The notes beneath the pieces were generated by a model. That model had not been told where the DNA came from, did no database searches, and worked only from the letters and a program-made list of their open reading frames with translations. Below, one piece after another: positions 24,552 to 33,541 of a stretch of 39,350 nt of DNA. Numbering within the stretch: position 1 is the stretch's first letter; each line of letters opens with the position of its first letter. This DNA comes from an uncultured Prochlorococcus sp. (GTDB lineage Bacteria > Cyanobacteriota > Cyanobacteriia > PCC-6307 > Cyanobiaceae), in assembly GCA_902624085.1 (NCBI GenBank), contig CACNWD010000012.1, positions 1 to 39,350 on the forward strand, given 5' to 3'. The position numbers were made by a program, and so were the translations under genes.

Positions 24552-24917
24552 ATAGAAGACTTCCAAAGACTTACAGTTTCTCTGCGGGGAAACATTACTG
24601 TAAAAGCAAAAAAAATCATTTTTACTTTTACAGGACAGTTAGATGCTTTTTCTGAAAAACAATTCAAGACATTTGTCACCAGTTATCTTGAAAAGGATCC
24701 CATGCCATTTGTGATTGATTTAACTAAGATAGATTTTTTAGACTCCTCAGGTCTTGGAGCACTTGTTCAAACAGCTAAGGAATGTAAAAAACTTAAGCTG
24801 GATTTTTCTGTAATTGGAAATTCTAGAGTTGTTCAAACTATTAAATTAGTTCGATTAGGAGAATTTTTAAAATTAGAGTCTACTCTGGAAAATGCTTTAC
24901 AAAAATTAAAAACTTGA
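24552..24917 (+). CDS. STAS-domain protein (anti-sigma-factor antagonist type), apparent ATA start
   Basis: A complete STAS domain of about 121 residues requires translation from near 24552: the codons read (ATA) EDFQRLTVSLRGNITVKAKK, then FTFTGQLDAFSEKQFKTFV and the hallmark VIDLTKIDFLDSSGLGALVQ with the phosphorylatable Ser at about position 65 or 66. An in-frame TAA at 24546 limits the gene upstream, and there is no ATG, GTG or TTG in frame until 24702, which would cut off the first strands of the fold. Such proteins switch partner anti-sigma factors or phosphatases by Ser phosphorylation. Its stop overlaps the next start by 4 bp. Confidence 0.8.
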   Translation: MEDFQRLTVSLRGNITVKAKKIIFTFTGQLDAFSEKQFKTFVTSYLEKDPMPFVIDLTKIDFLDSSGLGALVQTAKECKKLKLDFSVIGNSRVVQTIKLVRLGEFLKLESTLENALQKLKT

Positions 24918-25306
24918 AAAACTGGTTAATTAATCTAGAACCAACTGAAACAACTTTTGAAATCGGTGTTATTCAGCTAGCTTGGTTAGGTGATGCAGTC
25001 TGGGAATTACATCAAAGGATGAGATACATAAACATGCCCGCAAAATCAAAGGAATTGCACTTATCTGTTGTTAATAATGTTAAAGCAAATTCCCAAGCAG
25101 AATTGTTAGTGTTTTTAGAACCATTATTAAATGATTTTGAAATTGGTCTTGTAAGAAGAGCTAGAAATAAAACAAAAAGATCTCCAAAAGGCATTCAACC
25201 AAATATTTACGCAAAATCTACTGGCTTTGAGACTTTAATTGGTTGGTTATTTTTAAATAATCCAAAAAGATTATCAGATCTTTTTGAACAATTAGAATTA
25301 AAGTAA
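24914..25306 (+). CDS. mrnC: Mini-ribonuclease 3
   Basis: A 130-residue protein consisting of an RNase III catalytic domain without the double-stranded RNA-binding domain. The signature helix is IQLAWLGDAVWELHQRMRYI (about residues 19-38), with the Asp-Ala-Val-Glu-like catalytic acidic residues; later RRARNKTKRSPKGIQPN and FETLIGWLF with the second acidic site. In Bacillus it matures 23S rRNA. It starts at TTG, overlapping the STAS stop by 4 bp (TTGA), and precedes rlmB by 13 bp, so two rRNA maturation functions are linked. Confidence 0.85.
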   Translation: MKNWLINLEPTETTFEIGVIQLAWLGDAVWELHQRMRYINMPAKSKELHLSVVNNVKANSQAELLVFLEPLLNDFEIGLVRRARNKTKRSPKGIQPNIYAKSTGFETLIGWLFLNNPKRLSDLFEQLELK

Positions 25307-25319
25307 TCAAAAAATTTTT

Positions 25320-26306
25320 ATGAAAAGTAAATCAAATAATAAATATGGAAAATTCTCTAAAAAGAAATTTAGAGAAAATCAAGAATTACAGAACTTTAGT
25401 AAAAAGAAAACAAAAAGACCAGATGATTTTCATCGAAATAGTAGTAAATCTTCTAATAATAAGTTTCTTGTAAATAATAATGATTATGAATACCAATCAA
25501 AAAAAAATCAAAGAAAATCTTCTAAAACCTCAAGCGAGATAAAAATTAATTTAAATAACAATCAATTTCCAGAAAACAACTTAGAAGATTTTATTTGGGG
25601 AAAGCATTCAGTTTTAGCATCTTTAGAGAGTGGCAGACCAGTCAATAGAATATGGTGTACTTCTGAAATCAGATCTTCAGAAAAATTTTTTATTCTACTT
25701 AAAGAAATCAAAAATAAAGGTGTTCTCGTTGAAGAGGTTCCATGGTCAAGAATTTCTCAAATAACAAGAGGAGCTGTACATCAAGGAATAGCTTTACAAG
25801 TTTCTTATACTAAAACTTTAGCTTTAGAGGAACTTATAAGTTTTTCCAGAATAAATAAAACTTCTCCAGTACTGATTTGTCTTGATGGAATTACAGATCC
25901 TCATAATGTAGGGGCAATTATTAGATCAGCTGAGGCCTTTGGATGTTCTGGTCTCATACTTCCACAGAGAAGATCAGCAGGAATAACTGGGACAGTCTCT
26001 AAGGTCGCGGCAGGAGCTTTAGAAAATTTACCAATTAGTAGAGTCGTTAATTTGAATAGATCTTTACAAACTTTAAAAGATGAAGGTTTTTTAGTTGTGG
26101 GATTATCAGAGAAAGCAAAAGAGAGCGTGTATAAATTTAAAGAAAATATGCCAATAGTTATAGTAATTGGTTCTGAAAATAAAGGGATATCTTTAATTAC
26201 TCAGAAATACTGTGATTATTTGTTGAAAATACCTTTGATAGGAAAGACTACCAGTCTAAATGCTTCTGTAGCAGCAGGTATATGTATAAGTTATTTAACT
26301 AAGTAA
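25320..26306 (+). CDS. rlmB: 23S rRNA 2'-O-methyltransferase RlmB-like (SpoU/TrmH family)
   Basis: A 328-residue SPOUT-class methyltransferase. The first 85 or so residues are a Lys/Asn/Ser-rich, probably disordered basic extension, then a substrate-binding domain (IWGKHSVLASLESGRPVNRI), then the knotted catalytic domain with motif 1 LDGITDPHNVGAIIRSAEAF, motif 2 VIVIGSENKGIS and motif 3 LIGKTTSLNASVAAGIC. RlmB methylates G2251 of 23S rRNA. The specific target is taken from family similarity; tRNA Gm18 methylases of the same superfamily are the alternative. Confidence 0.85.
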   Translation: MKSKSNNKYGKFSKKKFRENQELQNFSKKKTKRPDDFHRNSSKSSNNKFLVNNNDYEYQSKKNQRKSSKTSSEIKINLNNNQFPENNLEDFIWGKHSVLASLESGRPVNRIWCTSEIRSSEKFFILLKEIKNKGVLVEEVPWSRISQITRGAVHQGIALQVSYTKTLALEELISFSRINKTSPVLICLDGITDPHNVGAIIRSAEAFGCSGLILPQRRSAGITGTVSKVAAGALENLPISRVVNLNRSLQTLKDEGFLVVGLSEKAKESVYKFKENMPIVIVIGSENKGISLITQKYCDYLLKIPLIGKTTSLNASVAAGICISYLTK

Positions 26307-26444
26307 AAAAATAAATTGAATGATGTAAATTATTCCTCTCAAGGCATTTATCATAGTTTCAATACATTACCTTTTAATATTTACCAATTGTTGAAATATT
26401 AGCCAGAAATTGTATAGAATTTAACAAATTACTTTTATGGTCTT

Positions 26445-26678
26445 ATGAGACCAACTAAATTGATTAGAAAATTAGGAAACAGGCTAGGTTTAGCTTGGTG
26501 GGCCAAAGTAGAAACGCAGTCCCCAGATGTTATTTATTGGTTTGGTCCATTTTTAACGAAAAAAAGTCTGGAAGGAAATCTAGAAATATTTTTAAGTGAT
26601 TTAAATGATGAAGGATCAAAAAGTATCTCCCATAGTCTTGTGAGATGCAAAAAAAGTGAACCATTGACAATTCAGTAG
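26445..26678 (+). CDS. DUF1816 family protein (77 aa)
   Basis: A 77-residue protein that matches my memory of the cyanobacterial DUF1816 domain: GLAWWAKVETQSPDVIYWFG, PFLTKKSLEGNLEIFLSDLN, DEGSKSISHSLVRCKKSE. Related by shape to the small CpcD-type linker fold, although this organism type usually lacks phycobilisomes, so its role here is unknown. Separated by about 35 bp from gatA. Confidence 0.65.
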   Translation: MRPTKLIRKLGNRLGLAWWAKVETQSPDVIYWFGPFLTKKSLEGNLEIFLSDLNDEGSKSISHSLVRCKKSEPLTIQ

Positions 26679-26713
26679 TAATATAACCTTCCATATACAT
26701 CTTACTTACTTAC

Positions 26714-28168
26714 ATGGATTTTAAAACTTATCGCAATGAAATCAGTAATGGCAATTCTTCTGTAAAAGAATTAATTATTGATTTTATTGATAAAGTTAAT
26801 AATTTAAATCCAAAGATTAACGCATTCACCACAATTACTAAAGAGAAAGCTTTAGAGCAAGCTGACTTAATAGATAAACAAATTACTGATAAATCCAAAC
26901 TTCCTCTATTATCTGGACTCCCAATTTCTATAAAGGATAACCTTTGTACAAAAGGAATAATTACATCTTGCTCTAGTAATATGTTAAGAAATTTTGTTGC
27001 TCCATACGAATCTACAGTTACTAAAAAGTTATGGAGAGAAGGTGCAATCTGCCTTGGAAAAACAAATTTAGATGAATTTGCAATGGGTAGTTCAACAGAA
27101 ACATCTGCTTTTGGTGTTACTTCTAATCCATGGGATCTAAATAGAGTTCCTGGAGGGAGCTCTGGCGGGAGTGCAGCATCTGTAGCCGCTGGTTTATGTC
27201 TTGCCTCGATCGGCTCTGATACAGGGGGGTCAATAAGGCAACCAGCATCATTTTGTGGAGTCGTTGGCTTGAAGCCAACATATGGAAGGGTTAGTCGATG
27301 GGGGTTGATCGCATTTGCGAGTTCTCTTGATCAAATAGGGCCAATCACAAATACGGTCTCTGATTCAGCAGAAATATTATCGGTTATTTCTGGAAACGAT
27401 CCATTGGACTCTACTTCGCTGAATTTTCCAGTACCAGATTATATATCTAATCTTGATAATTCAATTAAAGGTTTAAAAATCGGGATTATTAAAGAATGCT
27501 TAGAACACCCAGGCCTTAATGAAGAAGTTAAAATATCAATAGAAAAAAGTATCAATAGATTTCAATCACTTGGAGCAGAGATAATTGATATTAGTTGCCC
27601 TAGATTTAATGATGGTATTGCTACCTACTATGTTATTGCACCCTCTGAAGCCTCTGCAAATTTAGCTAGATATGACGGAGTTAAATTTGGTTATAGATCC
27701 TCAGGCACAGATAATTTATCTGATATGACTTCACAAAGTAGAAGTGAAGGATTTGGAGATGAAGTTCAAAGAAGGATTTTAATAGGAGCCTATGCTCTAT
27801 CAGCTGGTTATAGTGATGCATATTATAAAAAGGCACAAAGAGTTAGAACTTTAATTAAAAATGACTTTGATAAGGCTTTTGAAAATGTAGATATCTTGTT
27901 ATCACCGACTTGTCCTACAACAGCTTTTTTAAAAGGAGATTATTCTAATGATCCTTTATCTATGTATCTTTCTGATCTTCTAACAGTACCAGTAAACTTG
28001 GCCGGACTCCCTGCAATCACAATACCTTGCGGTTTTGATAAAAAAGGTCTTCCAATTGGATTACAGTTAATAGGAGATGTATTACAAGAAGAAAAAATTT
28101 TAAATGCAGCTCATATTTTCGAACAAGATGTAAATTTAATTATAAGTGGACCAAAGATCAAATTTTAA
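26714..28168 (+). CDS. gatA: Glutamyl-tRNA(Gln) amidotransferase subunit A
   Basis: A 484-residue amidase that supplies ammonia to GatB for converting Glu-tRNA(Gln) to Gln-tRNA(Gln). The Ser-cis-Ser-Lys triad is intact: K74 in [11 protein letters not shown], cis-Ser S149 in [12 protein letters not shown], nucleophile S173 in [11 protein letters not shown]; the spacings agree with known GatA. Other features: [11 protein letters not shown] and IGLQLIGD near the C-terminus. It is followed 69 bp later by dnaE. Confidence 0.96.
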   Translation: MDFKTYRNEISNGNSSVKELIIDFIDKVNNLNPKINAFTTITKEKALEQADLIDKQITDKSKLPLLSGLPISIKDNLCTKGIITSCSSNMLRNFVAPYESTVTKKLWREGAICLGKTNLDEFAMGSSTETSAFGVTSNPWDLNRVPGGSSGGSAASVAAGLCLASIGSDTGGSIRQPASFCGVVGLKPTYGRVSRWGLIAFASSLDQIGPITNTVSDSAEILSVISGNDPLDSTSLNFPVPDYISNLDNSIKGLKIGIIKECLEHPGLNEEVKISIEKSINRFQSLGAEIIDISCPRFNDGIATYYVIAPSEASANLARYDGVKFGYRSSGTDNLSDMTSQSRSEGFGDEVQRRILIGAYALSAGYSDAYYKKAQRVRTLIKNDFDKAFENVDILLSPTCPTTAFLKGDYSNDPLSMYLSDLLTVPVNLAGLPAITIPCGFDKKGLPIGLQLIGDVLQEEKILNAAHIFEQDVNLIISGPKIKF

Positions 28169-28246
28169 ATTAATAATTAATATCTTTTATTTTTTATAGA
28201 TCTTTTTATAAATTTCATTATCTTATAAATATGAATATTGCCAAGA

Positions 28247-31200
28247 ATGGGATTTGTTCCTCTACATAACCATAGTGATTATAGTTTACTTGATGGAGCT
28301 AGTCAGGTTCCAAAAATCGTAGAAAGAGCCAATCAACTTGGCATAAAAAGTGTTGCTTTAACGGATCATGGAGTCATGTATGGTGTTCTTGAATTAGTTA
28401 AAAACTGTAAGAAATATGATATTAAACCAATAATTGGTAACGAAATGTATATTATTAACGGCTCTATTGATGATCCTCAGCCTAAGAAAGAAAAAAGATA
28501 TCATTTGGTTGTCTTAGCAAAAAATTATGTTGGATATAAGAATCTAGTTAAATTAACTACTTTAAGTCATTTAAATGGTATGCGAGGTAGGGGAATATTT
28601 TCAAGACCTTGTATTGATAAGCGTTTACTTCAAAAGTATAAAGAAGGATTAATTATTTCGACAGCATGTTTAGGTGGTGAAATTCCACAGGCAATTTTGA
28701 AAGGAAGAATCGATGTTGCTGAGAATACTGCAAAATGGTATCAAGAAATTTTTGGAGAAGACTTTTATTTAGAAATACAAGATCATGGATCTATTGAAGA
28801 CAGAGTTGCAAATGTAGAAATAATTAGAATAGGTAAAAAGTATGGCATTAAAATTATTGCAACTAATGATGCTCACTATATATCTAATAAGGATGTTGGA
28901 GCACATGATGCTTTACTTTGCGTTTTGACAGGTAAATTAATAAGTGATCAAAAAAGACTCAGGTACACAGGAACTGAATATATAAAAGGAGAGGAAGAGA
29001 TGTTAAATCTTTTTCAAGATCATATTGATATAGAAATAATTAGAGAAGCTATCAACAATACAACTGAGATTTCAAATAAGGTTGAAATTTATGAATTATT
29101 TGGTGAATATAGAATGCCAAAGTATCCTTTATTAGAAAATAAAAAGGCTATAGATTTTCTCAAAGAAGTATCAGAAGATGGTCTTAAGAAAAGATTGTTT
29201 AAAAACTCCTTCCAGGAGATAAGTGATGAATATAAAAAAAGATTAAATACTGAGCTTAAAATTATTGAGGATATGGGCTTTCCTGATTATTTTTTAGTTG
29301 TATGGGATTACATTAAATTTGCTAGAGATAACTCTATTCCAGTTGGCCCAGGGAGAGGATCAGCGGCAGGATCACTCGTCGCATATTCATTACAAATTAC
29401 TAATATTGATCCAGTTAAGCATGGATTACTTTTTGAAAGGTTTTTAAATCCTGCAAGAAAATCTATGCCTGATATTGATACGGATTTTTGTATTGATAGA
29501 AGAAATGAAGTTATTGAATATGTAACCGATCGATATGGAGAAGAAAAAGTTGCTCAAATAATTACATTTAATAAAATGACCTCTAAAGCCGTATTAAAAG
29601 ATGTGGCGAGAGTTCTTGATATACCTTATGGCGAGTCAGATAAGTTAGCAAAATTAATTCCAGTAGTTAGAGGCAAACCATATAAATTAAATGAGATGAT
29701 AGATAAAAATACGCCAACTCCAGAATTTTTAGAAAAATATACTAATGATAGTAAGGTAAAAAAGTGGGTTGATTTAGCTATCAGAATTGAAGGAACTAAT
29801 AAAACATACGGAGTCCATGCAGCGGGAGTGGTTATATCATCAGAGCGCCTTGATAAACTTGTACCTTTACAGAGGAATAATGATGGTCAAATTATTACTC
29901 AATACTCAATGGATGATATTGAGTCTCTAGGTCTTCTAAAAATGGATTTTCTTGGATTAAAAAATCTTACAATGCTTAATAAAACTGTTTCATTAATAGA
30001 ATCTTCGACCGGAAAAAAAATAAATCTTGATACATTGCCAGAAAATGATATAAAAACTTTTAATCTTATTGGTAGAGGAGATTTAGAAGGTATATTTCAA
30101 TTGGAATCTTCTGGTATGAAGCAGGTTGTTAAAGATTTCAAACCTAATTCATTAGAAGATATTTCATCAATTTTAGCTTTGTACAGACCAGGACCTCTTG
30201 ATGCAGGATTGATACCAAAATTTATTAAGAGAAAAAATGGTTCTGAAAAAATTGATTTTCCGCATCCATTTATTGAATCAATTCTTACTGAAACATACGG
30301 AATAATGGTTTATCAAGAACAGATTATGAAGATCGCTCAAGATTTAGCAGGATATTCTCTTGGCGAAGCAGACTTACTTCGAAGGGCTATGGGTAAGAAA
30401 AAAGTTTCAGAGATGGTTAAACATAGAAGTATTTTTATCGAAGGTTCAATTAATAAAGGAGTAGAGAAGAAAATAGCTAATGATCTTTTTGATCAAATGG
30501 TTTTATTCGCTGAGTATTGCTTTAATAAAAGTCACTCTACCGCTTATGGGGCTGTTACTTATCAAACAGCATTCTTAAAAGCACATTTTCCTGTTGCTTA
30601 TATGGCAGCTTTATTGTCTGTAAATTCAGCTTCTACTGATAAGATGCAACGATATATTTCTAATTGTTATTCAATGGGAATTGAAGTTATATCTCCCAGT
30701 ATAAATTTATCTGGATATGATTTTACGATTAAGAACGAACAAATATTATTTGGATTATCTGCTATCAAGAATTTAGGTGATTCCGCAATTAAAAATATTA
30801 TTGATAATAGAAATAAATTTGGAGCTTTTAAATCATTATCAGATTTATGTGATAGGTTGCCTGTTAACATTTTAAATAAAAGGAATCTAGAATCACTTAT
30901 TCATTGTGGAGCCCTTGATGAATTTTCTATGGATAAAAATAGAGCGCAATTATTAGCTGATCTTGAGTATGTGACTGATTGGGCTGCATCAAGACATCGT
31001 GATCGTATTTCTGGACAAGGAAATTTATTTGATATTGATAATAAAATTGATAGTTTAGATATTTCTTTAAATAAGAATACTACTGTAGAAGATTATACTC
31101 TAATAGAGAAACTAAGATTAGAAAAGCAGCTTTTAGGTTTTTATTTGTCTGATCATCCTCTAAAGCATCTTTCTAAACCTGCTAAGTTAATCTCACCTAT

Positions 31201-31744
31201 AAGTATCTCAATATTAGAAGAATTTAAAGATAAAAGTAAAATAAGTTTAGTTGGAATGATTCCAGAATTAAAGCAAATTACAACTAAAAAAGGTGATAGG
31301 ATGGCAATTATACAACTTGAGGATTTGTCAGGGACTTGCGAAGCAGTAGTTTTTCCTAAAACATATCTTAGACTTTCTGAATTTTTAATAACAGATACGA
31401 GACTTCTTATATGGGGTACTATTGATAAAAGAAGTGATAAGACACAATTGATTGTTGAAGATTGCAGAGAAATTGATAATTTAAAATTATTAATAATAAA
31501 TCTCAAATGTGAACAGGCATCTGATATTAGAGTACAAAATAAAATAAGGAATTGCTTAATAAAGTTTAAAGTTGATAGAGATAAGTGTGGTGTGAGAACA
31601 CCAGTATTGGCTGCTGTAAAATCTAATGATTCAGTCACTTATGTAAAATTTGGCGATCAATTCTGTATAAGTGATATTAATGGTGCCGCAAAACTTTTAG
31701 AGTCAAATTCATTCAATGTTAACTTGCAATCTTTAGTCTCTTAA
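28247..31744 (+). CDS. dnaE: DNA polymerase III alpha subunit
   Basis: The main replicative polymerase, about 1165 residues. PHP domain at the N-terminus (FVPLHNHSDYSLLDGASQVP, LTDHGVMYG, STACLGGEIP); palm with GPGRGSAAGSLVAYSLQITN and the catalytic aspartates in MPDIDTDFCIDRR; then a thumb/finger region with LYRPGPLDAGLIPKFIKRKN, tandem HhH (LGDSAIKNIID) and a C-terminal OB fold (VGMIPELKQITTKKGDRM). I prefer the ATG at 28247 (MGFVPLHNH); a TTG three codons upstream (28238) is possible. Its TAA overlaps the stop of the convergent PAM68-like gene (shared TTAA). Not intein-split. Confidence 0.96.
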   Translation: MGFVPLHNHSDYSLLDGASQVPKIVERANQLGIKSVALTDHGVMYGVLELVKNCKKYDIKPIIGNEMYIINGSIDDPQPKKEKRYHLVVLAKNYVGYKNLVKLTTLSHLNGMRGRGIFSRPCIDKRLLQKYKEGLIISTACLGGEIPQAILKGRIDVAENTAKWYQEIFGEDFYLEIQDHGSIEDRVANVEIIRIGKKYGIKIIATNDAHYISNKDVGAHDALLCVLTGKLISDQKRLRYTGTEYIKGEEEMLNLFQDHIDIEIIREAINNTTEISNKVEIYELFGEYRMPKYPLLENKKAIDFLKEVSEDGLKKRLFKNSFQEISDEYKKRLNTELKIIEDMGFPDYFLVVWDYIKFARDNSIPVGPGRGSAAGSLVAYSLQITNIDPVKHGLLFERFLNPARKSMPDIDTDFCIDRRNEVIEYVTDRYGEEKVAQIITFNKMTSKAVLKDVARVLDIPYGESDKLAKLIPVVRGKPYKLNEMIDKNTPTPEFLEKYTNDSKVKKWVDLAIRIEGTNKTYGVHAAGVVISSERLDKLVPLQRNNDGQIITQYSMDDIESLGLLKMDFLGLKNLTMLNKTVSLIESSTGKKINLDTLPENDIKTFNLIGRGDLEGIFQLESSGMKQVVKDFKPNSLEDISSILALYRPGPLDAGLIPKFIKRKNGSEKIDFPHPFIESILTETYGIMVYQEQIMKIAQDLAGYSLGEADLLRRAMGKKKVSEMVKHRSIFIEGSINKGVEKKIANDLFDQMVLFAEYCFNKSHSTAYGAVTYQTAFLKAHFPVAYMAALLSVNSASTDKMQRYISNCYSMGIEVISPSINLSGYDFTIKNEQILFGLSAIKNLGDSAIKNIIDNRNKFGAFKSLSDLCDRLPVNILNKRNLESLIHCGALDEFSMDKNRAQLLADLEYVTDWAASRHRDRISGQGNLFDIDNKIDSLDISLNKNTTVEDYTLIEKLRLEKQLLGFYLSDHPLKHLSKPAKLISPISISILEEFKDKSKISLVGMIPELKQITTKKGDRMAIIQLEDLSGTCEAVVFPKTYLRLSEFLITDTRLLIWGTIDKRSDKTQLIVEDCREIDNLKLLIINLKCEQASDIRVQNKIRNCLIKFKVDRDKCGVRTPVLAAVKSNDSVTYVKFGDQFCISDINGAAKLLESNSFNVNLQSLVS

Positions 31745-32187
31745 TTTTTCTTTGCTTCATCAAAATTCTGTGAAGCTGGTTTGAATGCTGCTTTTGCTCT
31801 TTGTATATTCAATGGGATATTTTCTAAACCTAGAAAAGTTCCAGGAGCTCTATCCCAACTGGCCGATAAAATTCCATAGCTTAGTCCTCCTAAACCTAAT
31901 AGGAAGAATAATGCTGAAATAGCAATTGTAGAAGAAGGAGGTATTTCTGCTATTTTCCTAGTAACTATAATATAACTAATAACAAAGACGGACATTCCTA
32001 GCAAAGTAGGTATTCCCGCTGTAAAAAATATTCTTTTTGCCATTCTATCTGCTACATATTTAGGGATCCCACTTGATTTAACTTTAGAATTATTTGCCTT
32101 AAGATCCTTATCTAAATCTTGAAAAGCATTACTTTGAGAAGATATTTTTTTTGATGAATTATTTTTTTTTGATCTTTTCTTCGCCAT
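31741..32187 (-). CDS. PAM68-like protein
   Basis: A 148-residue membrane protein of the PAM68 (DUF3464) family, which in plants and cyanobacteria aids photosystem II assembly. Basic N-terminal tail (MAKKRSKKNNSSKKISSQSN), the conserved IPKYVADRMAKRIFFTAGIP just before the first span, two spans (about 59-80 and 88-110), then the loop SYGILSASWDRAPGTFLGLE. It is downstream of rpsO with 9 bp between the genes. Confidence 0.85.
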   Translation of the reverse strand: MAKKRSKKNNSSKKISSQSNAFQDLDKDLKANNSKVKSSGIPKYVADRMAKRIFFTAGIPTLLGMSVFVISYIIVTRKIAEIPPSSTIAISALFFLLGLGGLSYGILSASWDRAPGTFLGLENIPLNIQRAKAAFKPASQNFDEAKKN

Positions 32188-32196
32188 TAATAAAAA

Positions 32197-32466
32197 TCAC
32201 CCTCTTATTCCAATCTTTTTAATTAAAGTTGCGTATTTGTTCACATCTTTATTTTTTATATAAGATAACATTCTTTTTCTTTTTCCAATCATTTTCAATA
32301 AACCCTGTCTTGAAGCATAGTCTTGATTATTTTTTTGTAGATGATTACTTAATTTAGAAATTCTTTCAGAAAGCATTGCTACCTGTAACTCTACAGAACC
32401 TGTATCTGTAGGATGTATTTGATGAGAGTCAATAAGTTTCTGTTTCTCTGCTGTATCTAAAGTCAT
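32197..32466 (-). CDS. rpsO: 30S ribosomal protein S15
   Basis: An 89-residue protein with the complete S15 pattern: [60 protein letters not shown]. It binds helices in the central domain of 16S rRNA. Located between ruvA (about 48 bp upstream) and the PAM68-like gene. Confidence 0.97.
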   Translation of the reverse strand: MTLDTAEKQKLIDSHQIHPTDTGSVELQVAMLSERISKLSNHLQKNNQDYASRQGLLKMIGKRKRMLSYIKNKDVNKYATLIKKIGIRG

Positions 32467-32514
32467 AAAATTTAAATGCTTGGTAATATAGTACTATGAA
32501 ATGAAGCAAAAATT

Positions 32515-33177
32515 CTATTTATTCTTCTCTAAAAAATCTAAAGAATCTTTTAATAAAACTTCAAAAGTAAAACTCTTTAATACCTTTTGCGTCGATAGAT
32601 TTGATTGATCTACTTTAGTTGAAATCAAATTTATCGCTTTTTTTCTCTCTTTTAAAGAATAGCTCAATGATTTAAGAGCTAAATCTACATCATCAATTAA
32701 ATTTTTAATCTCTTGTGTTAACTTACTATTATTTATTTTTTCATTAGGATCTATATTAATTTCTGAAGTAACTATAACCTTATTTTTTAGTTCCAAAAAT
32801 AACCTCTCGGTCATTTTTTGGCCTATACCTGGAATTGACTTAAAAAGTTCTTTATTTTCAATTCTTATGGAATTAAAAATTTGCTTTAGATCGTATTTAT
32901 TTAATAATGACATTCCTATTTGAGGACCGATTCCTTTAACTTTTAATAAGTCTCTGAAAAAATCTCTTTTTTCTTTATCCTCAAAACCAAAGAAAAAATC
33001 AGAATCTTCTCTTTTTATTTGATGAATCCATAATGTTATTATGTTTTTATCTAAATTTTTTTTTAAAGACTCTAATATTTGGACTTCATAGCCTAATCCT
33101 TGACAATTAATTAATACATAAATCTTTTTTGTTTCAATCCATGTTTCAATAATTTCTCCTTTAATCCAGCTAATCAA
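32515..33177 (-). CDS. ruvA: Holliday junction branch migration protein RuvA
   Basis: A 220-residue DNA-binding subunit of the RuvAB branch-migration complex. OB-fold domain I starts MISWIKGEIIETWIETKKIY and has LINCQGLGYEVQIL. Domain II holds the two helix-hairpin-helix motifs LLKVKGIGPQIGMSLL (about 78-93) and FKSIPGIGQKMTERLFLEL. Domain III, contacting RuvB, ends EVLLKDSLDFLEKNK. Slightly longer than usual because of a Lys/Asn-rich linker. Its start abuts the stop of the secreted-protein gene. Confidence 0.92.
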   Translation of the reverse strand: MISWIKGEIIETWIETKKIYVLINCQGLGYEVQILESLKKNLDKNIITLWIHQIKREDSDFFFGFEDKEKRDFFRDLLKVKGIGPQIGMSLLNKYDLKQIFNSIRIENKELFKSIPGIGQKMTERLFLELKNKVIVTSEINIDPNEKINNSKLTQEIKNLIDDVDLALKSLSYSLKERKKAINLISTKVDQSNLSTQKVLKSFTFEVLLKDSLDFLEKNK

Positions 33178-33528
33178 TTAACCTCCATCAACTTGACAAC
33201 CTATGAGAGCTCCAGCTGTACCGCCCGCTGGAATTGCCCACCACCTATCTTTTCCTCTTGAGCTTGAAATAGCTAGCCCAGCCCCCAACAGTCCTCCAAT
33301 TACTGAGCCTTCACTGCAGTCATTGACATCAGTATTTTGAGTTTGGCCGCCTCCACACGGAATCTCAACATCAACTTCATAATTTCTAACGTAACCAGGA
33401 TTTGACTTTGTTCCAGGAATATATTCTTCTCTATATTCTGTTCTTGTACATGTTACAGATTTAGGAGGTGATGCCAATACATGCTGAAATGGCATCAAAC
33501 TAAATATTGTAAGAAGAATTACTTTCAT
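33178..33528 (-). CDS. Secreted glycine-rich protein (116 aa)
   Basis: A 116-residue protein with a signal peptide (MKVILLTIFSLMPFQHVLAS, cut after LAS or so). The mature part has four cysteines (VTCTRT, IPCGGG, NDCSEG, IGCQVDGG) suited to disulfides and a Gly-rich hydrophobic stretch GSVIGGLLGAGLAI and GGTAGALIGC reminiscent of glycine-zipper outer-membrane-associated proteins. Function unknown. Its stop is immediately followed by the ruvA start. Confidence 0.65.
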   Translation of the reverse strand: MKVILLTIFSLMPFQHVLASPPKSVTCTRTEYREEYIPGTKSNPGYVRNYEVDVEIPCGGGQTQNTDVNDCSEGSVIGGLLGAGLAISSSRGKDRWWAIPAGGTAGALIGCQVDGG

Positions 33529-33541
33529 TTTTAAAGATATA

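Noticed and set aside
24702-24917. STAS gene starting at the first in-frame ATG
   Set aside because: This would remove about 50 residues including the first beta strands and the GQLDAFSE segment that belong to the fold; coding similarity continues upstream to the ribosome-binding site.
31153-31638. 161-codon minus-strand frame within dnaE
   Set aside because: Antisense to the OB-fold region of dnaE, Ser/Leu-rich, no start signals.
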